From IMG/VR virus record IMGVR_UViG_3300035157_000152, positions 1 to 28,269 of that record: 28,269 bases of DNA; one strand, given 5' to 3'. A program made the position numbers and the translations under genes. The stretch comes from a virus. This document shows positions 23,901 through 28,269 of the stretch, one piece after another. Each line of letters opens with the position of its first letter. Position 1 is the first letter of the stretch. The notes under the pieces are model-generated. The model did not search any database and was not told the DNA's origin. It saw only the letters and a list, made by a program, of their open reading frames with translations.

Positions 23901-25729
23901 TACGAACTCATGCAACTGATAATGCTATTAAATGTATAGGTGATGGAGGAGTAGAGCTATACCATGACAGTGTTAAGAAGCTTGAAACACAAAGTGACGG
24001 AGTTAGATTTTTAGATTCTGATAGTAATTTAAAATTACAGTTAGATACAACCTCTGGAACCCAAGGTATAATTTATGCCGATTCAAACCAGTTACAACTA
24101 CAAACTGGTGGTGGTGAAACATCCGTTAAATGTATAAAAGATGGTGCTACTGAGTTATATCACAACAACGATAAAAAGCTCGAGACACAAGCTGATGGGG
24201 TTCTTGTAACTGGTAAAATTCAGCCTACAAGTCATATATATCAAGACGATGATAGAAAACATTATTTTGGATCTAACCAAGACTTAACAATCTATCACAA
24301 GTCTAGCGACAACAACTCTTATATAGAAGAGTCTGGAAGTGGAAGTCTAGTTGTAAAAGCTGATGACTTCTATGTACAAAATGCGGGAGCTAACCATACA
24401 CAACTTATATCAGACTCTGATGCTGACGTTAAGTTGTCATTCAATGGTACAGAAAAATTCCAGACTACTACTGACGGAGCTAAAGTCATGGGTACTGGTA
24501 ACTTTGTTTTACCTTCTGGAACTACAGCTCAAAGAGGTTCTGCTGCAACTGGTGCTATACGTTATAATACTACAACTAGCCAACTAGAAGTATATAACGG
24601 GACTGCATGGGCTGGAGTTGGAGCAAGCTCACCACAGATCTATAAAGTAACAAACACTACAACTACTGGTGCTGCTGGTACAAGTATGGTTATTACTGGA
24701 GAAGATTTTGTAAGTGGTGCAACTGTACACTACATGGGTGGCGATGGTACTTCTGTTGCTGCTGGTTCTGTTTCATTTAACAGTTCTACACAGCTAACAG
24801 CTGTCAGCCCTGCATTACTTGTAGCTGGTGCTCCTTATTCTATTAAGGTAACTAACCCTGATGGCGGTGAAGCTGTAGCTGCACCCGAAGTAGAAGTTAG
24901 TGCTGGTAATGCTCCGACATGGACTACAGCGTCTGGACAAATTGGTAGTAACCAAGTTAAGAACGTAGCTGTAAGTGGATTAAGTGTAGCTGCTTCAGAT
25001 GCTGATGGTCAAGCTATCACATATTCTGAAACAACAAGTGTGTTAACATCTAACGCTAACACCCCTGCAGCAACTATGAACTTGTCACTAAACAGTTCTA
25101 CAGGTGCTATTACAGGTACAGCTCCAAACGTTACATCTGATACGACTTACAACTTTACACTTAGAGCAACTGATACTGCTGGTAACACAACAGATAGAAA
25201 CTTTAATATTGTAGTTCTTGCTGCACCCGCAGCTATTTACTGGTTTGCAGGTTCTGGATACGGTTCTACTGGTACTAGATCAGGTACAACTTGGAGTCAT
25301 ACAGGATATAACCCTAACGCATCTGGTGGTGGTAATGCTAACAGCAATAGATTGCGTGTATATGGTAATGGTACTGGCGGTACATATGCTGGATTCCATC
25401 ACTTCTTATACAGTAATGCTATAACTATACCAACAGGTCACGATAGATGTCAAATCTATATTTCAAGTATATATACTAACGTTAACGGTTATCGTTACAA
25501 CCAAGGTAATGGTTGGACAACATCACAACCAAGTGGTAACTCACATGGTTCTGGAGCATTTGGTGCACGAAACATGGGATCTCATGGAAGTGGATTACAA
25601 ACTTATGATGTTCCATCAACTCATCAAGGTGTAACTAGATATTTCCAGATGTTTGTATTTGGTGGACAGAATGGTGTACAGTATCAAGAAATTACATTGA
25701 TTAAGACGTATAACCAGAATAATCCATAA
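20912..25729 (+). CDS. Tail fibre protein, T7 gp17-like N-terminus, repeat-rich
   Basis: The 1605-residue fibre binds the host surface. Residues 1-155 match the T7 gp17 attachment domain (FSPVGIQLNNQDDLDVYVTL, FNSALPQGAVVFCERRT, FTAQDGRNKALETEG). Residues about 170-320 are a KIAD-x-x-VTTAKL repeat array. Residues about 470-575 are TTVAGI/INAVAGN repeats. Then come a GDLYFNTTANELKVYNGSQW module, a second KIAD array, and near-identical ELYH-KKLETQ-DGV modules. Near residue 1220 is a second IRYNTTTSQLEVYNGTAW module. Residues 1241-1328 resemble an IPT/TIG immunoglobulin domain (YSIKVTNPDGG). About 1330-1440 resembles a cadherin/He_PIG repeat (ITGTAPNVTSDTTYNFTL). The Gly/Asn/Tyr-rich last 160 residues are probably the receptor tip. 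Confidence 0.92.
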   Translation: MAVTTKKLFPATSNATTTVFSPVGIQLNNQDDLDVYVTLSGGTRVLQLRQSTGSTATSSHPQVNNTDGLYFPAVSVGTTLYNYTLSTDNNTITFNSALPQGAVVFCERRTRDASGTYTTFASGSTIRATDLNNSSTESNFTAQDGRNKALETEGVLFRGDQPSTNFVTTDHIVAGTIVRGDIANDAIDGTKIADDSIDSEHYVDQSVDTQHIANANITTAKIDNSAVTTPKIADLNVTTAKLANGAVTNVKLGDNSVITAKIADGQVTHNKLANDSVDGDNIQDDVVNSEHIAAGALDNEHYAAGSITSDKLNGATVITAAEQGAATTNDTSFLTSAAADARFFNISSGDTIKDGQTFPDNDTTIATTAAINDRIIDIVNDVGGFDIIESEQHFPNSNPQGQAGSAAVLSIKAASGALTPSGTTLTITNGNLANNANITITGVTSTIPAGFGFIVESTATLHTYTFHRLVPNATEVTTVAGISGNVTTVAGIAANTTTVAGISANVTTVAGISSNVTSVAGNASNINAVAGNATNINAVQSNASNINTVAGSISNVNTAASNIASINNASANISSVNNFGDTYQIASSNPSTDGGGNALAEGDLYFNTTANELKVYNGSQWQGGVTASGNFAAITGNTFTGDNVYQDNAKLKLGTGSDLEIFHNSTDSIINDAGQGNLKIQSGGNTKVEVTSSGASVTGNITVSGTVDGRDIAADGTSLDSIEQGNIGTNVTNGNVKLTPNGTGVAEVRGVGGADGTLQLNCSQNSHGIKLKSPAHSAGQSYTLTFPTSLTANGVLTTNGSGTLSAALLATANIADSAVTTAKLNTDAVTTAKIADDAVTAAKIADNAVVDSAIQNGAVTSAKIANNNVGSQHIANGEVGTTELADQAVTLAKLEHGTSSNDGKFLRANNGADPTFETVNTDLVADTSPQLGGDLDTNSHEIKLDDDHHVIFGDDDDLKIKHSGSNGNINNYTGDLVIRTLGSGDDIFIDSNDDVSIRTHATDNAIKCIGDGGVELYHDSVKKLETQSDGVRFLDSDSNLKLQLDTTSGTQGIIYADSNQLQLQTGGGETSVKCIKDGATELYHNNDKKLETQADGVLVTGKIQPTSHIYQDDDRKHYFGSNQDLTIYHKSSDNNSYIEESGSGSLVVKADDFYVQNAGANHTQLISDSDADVKLSFNGTEKFQTTTDGAKVMGTGNFVLPSGTTAQRGSAATGAIRYNTTTSQLEVYNGTAWAGVGASSPQIYKVTNTTTTGAAGTSMVITGEDFVSGATVHYMGGDGTSVAAGSVSFNSSTQLTAVSPALLVAGAPYSIKVTNPDGGEAVAAPEVEVSAGNAPTWTTASGQIGSNQVKNVAVSGLSVAASDADGQAITYSETTSVLTSNANTPAATMNLSLNSSTGAITGTAPNVTSDTTYNFTLRATDTAGNTTDRNFNIVVLAAPAAIYWFAGSGYGSTGTRSGTTWSHTGYNPNASGGGNANSNRLRVYGNGTGGTYAGFHHFLYSNAITIPTGHDRCQIYISSIYTNVNGYRYNQGNGWTTSQPSGNSHGSGAFGARNMGSHGSGLQTYDVPSTHQGVTRYFQMFVFGGQNGVQYQEITLIKTYNQNNP
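21419..21871 (+). repeat. KIAD/VTTAKL coding repeat array in tail fibre
   Basis: About a dozen imperfect units of 10-11 codons (pattern A-K-I-A-D-x-x-V-T-T, with variants EHI and EHY) are arranged in tandem. A second array of the same kind lies at about 23340-23608. Such units build a regular beta shaft and are easily expanded or contracted by recombination. Confidence 0.75.
22329..22640 (+). repeat. TTVAGI / INAVAGN coding repeats in tail fibre
   Basis: About ten imperfect tandem units of seven or ten codons (TTVAGISxNV, then NINAVAGNAS) encode a regular shaft segment. A reverse-strand open frame appears here only as a by-product of the repetitive composition. Confidence 0.7.
23948..24203 (+). 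repeat. Duplicated ELYH...KKLETQ.DGV module in tail fibre
   Basis: Two closely similar units, at about 23948-24004 and 24142-24203, encode GGVELYHDSVKKLETQSDGV and GATELYHNNDKKLETQADGV. Each is preceded by related sequence ending in AIKCI or SVKCI. Related LEIFH, LKIKH and LTIYH units flank them, so this part of the fibre grew by duplication of one beta module. Confidence 0.65.
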
Positions 25730-26100
25730 TGGAAATACCGACCATAGATATACCTCCAGTACCTAGATACGAAACAATATCTATACCGCTACCTACAGCT
25801 GAGGTTCCAAGTTATGTCCCTCTAGTAGTACCTCCTAGCGATCTTAAAGAGCCAGAGGGTACACAACCAGAGACTACAGAAACTGTGGAATCAACGCCCC
25901 CACCGAGCTTAAATATACCTTTTATTAATGCAGAGGTTCCTTTACCTACTGCAGATACGGTAGTAGTTGCAGGTTATGCAGCAGTATCAGCTGTTGCTGT
26001 AACTACTTTTGCTCAACCATTTTTTGATACTATAAAGAAAAAACTACAAAAGTTATTACAAGGTAAGATAGACAAATGGAAGAAAAGAAAAAAGGATTAG
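25729..26100 (+). CDS. Proline-rich single-pass membrane protein, unknown function
   Basis: The 123-residue product has a Pro/Ile/Val/Thr-rich N-terminal 80 residues with repeated short motifs (TIDIPPVP, TISIPLPTAEVP, NAEVPLPTADT). One hydrophobic segment follows at about 83-102 (TVVVAGYAAVSAVAVTTFA), then a strongly basic tail (KIDKWKKRKKD). This suggests an extended, possibly periplasmic arm anchored by one helix with a cytoplasmic basic end. Proteins beginning MEIPTI and rich in proline occur near tail genes in other cyanophages, without known function. The start shares the last bases of the fibre stop (TAATGG), so it is translationally coupled. It sits where T7 has its holin gene 17.5. 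A lysis role is only positional. Confidence 0.7.
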   Translation: MEIPTIDIPPVPRYETISIPLPTAEVPSYVPLVVPPSDLKEPEGTQPETTETVESTPPPSLNIPFINAEVPLPTADTVVVAGYAAVSAVAVTTFAQPFFDTIKKKLQKLLQGKIDKWKKRKKD

Positions 26101-26384
26101 TCAGTAAGTTAAAAGATATTGCTGAAGATAAAGAACATCAAATAGAAATCCTAGGTACTTTTGTTCGACTAGGCGTAGTCGTTTGGTCTGGTTTTATTAT
26201 TACCATGAACTACGTAGATATTCCTATGGTTAAGAAAGCGGGGAACAGCGATATCACTTTTGTGGCCAGCGTTTTTACGGGAGCACTAGCTACATTCGGT
26301 CTCACTACTGGTAAGAACGGAAGTAGTAAAACACCTACAAATTGCCCTATGATGGCAAAGAAACAAGACCCTCCAAAAACATGA
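26076..26384 (+). CDS. Small two-helix membrane protein, holin candidate
   Basis: The 102-residue protein begins with a charged segment (MEEKKKGLVSKLKDIAEDKE) that leads into HQIEILGTFVRLG. The first hydrophobic helix covers about residues 28-50 (FVRLGVVVWSGFIITMNYV) and the second about 58-78 (ITFVASVFTGALATFGLTTG); the end is basic. Similar EDKEHQ.EILGT..R.GVV.WSGFI proteins recur in cyanophages. Size, two helices and location just behind the tail fibre, where T7 has holin gp17.5, make it the best holin candidate in the window, although I know of no experimental proof for this family. It overlaps the previous gene by 25 bases and the next by four (ATGA). Confidence 0.72.
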   Translation: MEEKKKGLVSKLKDIAEDKEHQIEILGTFVRLGVVVWSGFIITMNYVDIPMVKKAGNSDITFVASVFTGALATFGLTTGKNGSSKTPTNCPMMAKKQDPPKT

Positions 26385-26737
26385 AAAAATTAATTCTTGT
26401 TTTAGCTTTGCTAATACCTGCAGTAGCTAGAGCAAATACCGTCACGCCACAATTTACCACAGGGTCGATGAACTCTACGACCACCACAACTCAGACTATT
26501 ACTGAGGTTACGCAGAAACAAGTATTTGGAGCGGAAGTGTCCACTTGGTCTGGTACTAATATTACACCATCTGCTGATATAACAGGAACTGGTACAACAT
26601 TTAGTGTTACAGATACTTCGTTACCTTGGACACTAGAAACAACTACAAGAGACGCTGGATTAGTAGAACAATGGGATATTCAAACAACCTATACAATAAA
26701 CTCCACTACAAACTCCTTGTCTGTCTTCTCACAGTAA
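26381..26737 (+). CDS. Secreted protein with signal peptide, unknown function
   Basis: ATG 26381 (ATGA overlap with the previous stop) gives a 118-residue protein with a textbook signal peptide: MKK, then the hydrophobic LILVLALLIPAV, and a cleavage site ARA-NT. An earlier TTG at 26342 would bury the signal behind 13 residues and is rejected. The mature part is almost entirely Thr/Ser/Asn-rich beta-like sequence (SMNSTTTTTQTITEV, ITGTGTTFSVTDTSLPW), with no Cys. It should be exported to the host periplasm. No family was recognised. Its 3' end overlaps the next secreted protein gene by 67 bases in another frame, implying coordinated expression. Confidence 0.7.
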   Translation: MKKLILVLALLIPAVARANTVTPQFTTGSMNSTTTTTQTITEVTQKQVFGAEVSTWSGTNITPSADITGTGTTFSVTDTSLPWTLETTTRDAGLVEQWDIQTTYTINSTTNSLSVFSQ

Positions 26738-27186
26738 GTTCACCAGTTTTAGCTGATAACGATAATGTAAGTAACCCAGTGGCTGCAGCTACGGGAAATG
26801 TCACAAATCAGGCAATACAATTCCAGAACAATGGTAATGGTTCCAGACAACAGTTTGGTTCTAATATAAGTTGTAATGGCTCTACTATGACATTTAGCCC
26901 TTTTTATATGGGTAACGATACACAGCCACAAACAGAAGATGGATATGTAATCTCAGAAAATTGGGGGTTTCAGATTAATTTCTCAGTACCCTTAAATAGA
27001 GATTTGACTAGACAATGTCAAGAAATAGCAGCTCGACAAGAAGAGAAAATGCAACTTGACTATGAACTTGTCAGAGCACTTAAATGTGCAGAATTAATGC
27101 AAAAGGGCTTTACGATACGCCCTAATACTCGTGTTTATCACTTGTGTTCAGATATCGTACCAATTCAATCATTATTACCGAAGTAA
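26671..27186 (+). CDS. Secreted protein with signal peptide and C-terminal helical region, unknown function
   Basis: ATG 26671 yields 171 residues with a signal peptide (basic start, YKLLVCLLTVSSPVLA, predicted cut before DND). A TTG at 26626 would place the signal too deep. The mature protein is Asn/Gln-rich at first (NPVAAATGNVTNQAIQFQNN), then has aromatic strands (TMTFSPFYMGND, ENWGFQINFSVPL). It ends with a helical, charged segment that includes Cys residues (RQCQEIAARQEEKMQLDYEL, ALKCAELM, HLCSD). Proteins of this look occur in other cyanophages near tail and terminase genes. No lipobox is present, so it is not an o-spanin lipoprotein. The paired, overlapping arrangement with the previous secreted protein is the most telling feature. 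Confidence 0.7.
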   Translation: MGYSNNLYNKLHYKLLVCLLTVSSPVLADNDNVSNPVAAATGNVTNQAIQFQNNGNGSRQQFGSNISCNGSTMTFSPFYMGNDTQPQTEDGYVISENWGFQINFSVPLNRDLTRQCQEIAARQEEKMQLDYELVRALKCAELMQKGFTIRPNTRVYHLCSDIVPIQSLLPK

Positions 27187-27187
27187 C

Positions 27188-27346
27188 ATGTTAGCACTAA
27201 TCAAACCACTCGTCCTTACTGGATTAAAGAGCCCAAAATTTAAACAGTTTGTCGTAGACTTACTAGAAAAATTAGTAGAGTCAACTGACAACGAGCTTGA
27301 TGATAAGGCACTACAAATAGTTAAAAAGGGATTAGACATTAAATGA
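27188..27346 (+). CDS. Small helical protein (52 aa), unknown function
   Basis: ATG 27188 is one base after the stop of the secreted protein. An upstream in-frame start at 27131 lies within that gene and is rejected. The product starts with a mildly hydrophobic stretch (MLALIKPLVLTGLKS), followed by amphipathic helices (FKQFVVDLLEKLVEST and LDDKALQIVKKGLDIK). Similar small MLALIKPLLL proteins are seen next to packaging genes in cyanophages. Function is unknown; membrane association or a helper role for the adjacent small terminase is possible. The stop overlaps the next start (ATGA). Confidence 0.7.
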   Translation: MLALIKPLVLTGLKSPKFKQFVVDLLEKLVESTDNELDDKALQIVKKGLDIK

Positions 27347-27576
27347 ACAGAGCTGGAGAATCGCAGTTTAACGAGTTACATGCACTTGTCACCGAAGAAT
27401 TTTTAAAAAGAATAAAAGCTGGTGAAGCAACAACTGCTGATTTGAAAGCTGCATCTGATTGGCTATATAAAAATGACATTACTGGGGTTGCGTTTGATAC
27501 GTCACCCCTCAGCAAACTAGCTGATGTAATGCCAAAAATTGATTTTGATGCAGTACAAAAAGCAGTGAAACGCTAA
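27343..27576 (+). CDS. Terminase small subunit (DNA maturase A), T7 gp18-like
   Basis: The 77-residue helical protein has the pattern of T7-like cyanophage small terminases. The first helix pair is QFNELHALVTEEFLKRIKAG, followed by EATTADLKAASDWLYKNDITG and an end reading LADVMPKIDFDAVQKAVK. The subunit binds packaging-site DNA and regulates the large terminase during concatemer cutting and filling. T7 gp18 is about 89 residues, so the length fits. Neighbours are linked by overlaps on both sides (ATGA with the 52-aa gene, TAATGG with the basic protein). Position between tail and packaging genes agrees with T7 order. Confidence 0.8.
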   Translation: MNRAGESQFNELHALVTEEFLKRIKAGEATTADLKAASDWLYKNDITGVAFDTSPLSKLADVMPKIDFDAVQKAVKR

Positions 27577-27845
27577 TGGCTCCTAGACGCAAACCACTCT
27601 CCCAACTACGGAGAAGTGCAAGAAATTACAGACTTAATCCTAAGTCTAGACTAAAGAAAAATGCAGCCCAGAGACGAAGAAACAAAACCACGGAAAATAA
27701 AAAATACAGAGCCGAACTTAACCGTGCCAGGCGGAAGGCTGGGGAATACGGCAAAGGCGGTAAGGATTTTTCACACACTAAATCAGGAAGATTAGTACGT
27801 GAGAACCCTTCAACAAACAGAGCTCGAAATCGTGGTAAAAAATGA
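27576..27845 (+). CDS. Arginine/lysine-rich conserved phage protein (89 aa)
   Basis: ATG-GCT at 27576 encodes a very basic 89-residue protein. It starts MAPRRKPLSQLRRSARNYR, continues with KSRLKKNAAQRRRNKTTENK, then KYRAELNRARRKAGEYGKGG, and ends GKDFSHTKSGRLV with a basic tail. The KYRAELNRARRKAG and SHTKSGRLV motifs recur in a small protein seen in many marine phages close to terminase genes. It probably binds nucleic acid. No catalytic residues or metal site are visible. The start shares a base with the small terminase stop, and its end overlaps the HNH gene by four bases (ATGA). Confidence 0.78.
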   Translation: MAPRRKPLSQLRRSARNYRLNPKSRLKKNAAQRRRNKTTENKKYRAELNRARRKAGEYGKGGKDFSHTKSGRLVRENPSTNRARNRGKK

Positions 27846-28171
27846 CACCAGTACTTCCTACTTATAAACATTACACACAAAACTTAATAGTCATGACATC
27901 AACAGACGCTAAAAAACTCTGGAGAAAAGCTATTAAGGAGGCAAACAATTATGAATGTATCTATTGCGGAGAAAGACATCATGAATATGATCTTACCATT
28001 GACCATGTACATCCCAGATGTTTGGGAGGTTGTTCCCATACTAGAAATTGTGTTCCAGCCTGTAGGCGGTGTAATCAAGAAAAAGGAAGCCTTGACTGGT
28101 TAACGTGGTTTCGTACTACGTTCCCACCTAACCCATTTAGAGAACAACACATACTGAATTGGATAAAATGA
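27842..28171 (+). CDS. HNH endonuclease
   Basis: This is a 109-residue protein with a complete HNH fold signature: zinc pair Cys39-x-x-Cys42 (YECIYCGERH), catalytic Asp54-His55 (LTIDHVHPR), an LGGCSHTRN turn with Asn69, and the second zinc pair Cys74-x-x-Cys77 followed by Asn78 (PACRRCNQEKGS). ATG 27842 overlaps the preceding stop (ATGA); ATG 27893 is an alternative start that keeps the domain intact. HNH proteins next to terminase genes often take part in DNA cleavage for packaging, while others are homing enzymes. The compact single-domain form without a DNA-binding repeat tail, and tight coupling to neighbours, favour a packaging role. Confidence 0.92.
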   Translation: MTPVLPTYKHYTQNLIVMTSTDAKKLWRKAIKEANNYECIYCGERHHEYDLTIDHVHPRCLGGCSHTRNCVPACRRCNQEKGSLDWLTWFRTTFPPNPFREQHILNWIK

Positions 28172-28269
28172 ATACCTTTTTACATGTATCTAAATTAAAG
28201 TTAGATGAATTAAGAGAAATAGCAAGAGCCGTACCCTCCCCGCTAAGGTGGGCTGCGGTATGGTTTTTA
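28168..28269 (+). CDS. Start of an unidentified gene, truncated by window end
   Basis: ATG 28168 overlaps the HNH stop (ATGA) and the frame stays open to the last base, giving 34 residues that begin MNTFLHVSKLKLDELREIAR and run on with AVPSPLRWAAVWFL. There is too little to identify it. By T7 order the large terminase should be close, but these residues do not show a recognisable terminase N-terminus, so a small protein in between is equally possible. Confidence 0.5.
   Translation, partial: MNTFLHVSKLKLDELREIARAVPSPLRWAAVWFL

Noticed and set aside
26342-26380. TTG start extending the first secreted protein
   Set aside because: It would place 13 residues before a clean MKK signal peptide; ATG 26381 forms an ATGA overlap with the upstream stop.
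26381-27186. Rz/Rz1 spanin pair
   Set aside because: Overlap is suggestive, but no lipobox Cys is present in either protein and the first lacks a coiled coil, so the specific label is not justified.
28168-28269. Large terminase N-terminus
   Set aside because: Position suggests it, but the 34 visible residues contain no Walker A or recognisable gp19-like start, so it is left unnamed.

Overview
The window is the structural and morphogenesis half of a T7-like podovirus that infects marine picocyanobacteria (Prochlorococcus or Synechococcus). Three lines of evidence support this. All genes lie on the + strand and follow the T7 order: portal, scaffold, major capsid, tail tubes A and B, gp13, gp14, gp15, gp16, tail fibre, small terminase. 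The host photosynthesis genes hli and psbA sit between scaffold and capsid, as is known for cyanopodoviruses. The DNA is AT-rich, compact and heavily overlapping. RNA polymerase and the replication genes are not in this window.

Layout. 1-1877: C-terminal part of the portal gene and the complete scaffold gene. 1887-3819: an accessory block of four very small basic proteins, two 2-oxoglutarate/Fe(II) oxygenase-like genes and hli. 3820-4896: psbA, encoding photosystem II D1. 4897-5206: the only long non-coding stretch. It holds a glutamine riboswitch of the Downstream-peptide type, its 17-residue target ORF with a good Shine-Dalgarno, two hairpins (one terminator-like), two perfect 12-bp palindromes and a -10-like box before the capsid gene. 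5207-6376: major capsid gene, followed by a clear intrinsic terminator. 6418-20899: tail tubes A and B and the internal virion (ejection) proteins gp13 to gp16. 20912-25729: a 1605-residue repeat-rich tail fibre. 25729-27346: small membrane, secreted and unknown proteins in the T7 lysis position. 27343 to the end: small terminase, a basic protein, an HNH nuclease and the start of one more gene.

How it fits together. Portal, scaffold and capsid build the prohead. Small terminase and probably HNH act in packaging. The tubes, fibre and ejection proteins attach and deliver the genome. Hli and D1 keep photosystem II running during infection. The riboswitch would tie expression of a tiny peptide to glutamine, the nitrogen-status signal.

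The points most worth following up are the riboswitch/17-aa peptide unit inside a phage late region, and the 1883-residue gp16-like ejection protein. The latter appears to carry an ADP-ribosyltransferase-like domain (FHGS...GFYAT...GYGGI) and a zincin metallopeptidase-like domain (HELWH...DEWFAE), as if it delivers effectors with the DNA. A muramidase-like domain is at the C-terminus of the gp15 position, whereas in T7 the transglycosylase is at the N-terminus of gp16. About half of the genes start with ATG-GC(A/T), usually without a Shine-Dalgarno, and this helped choose several starts.
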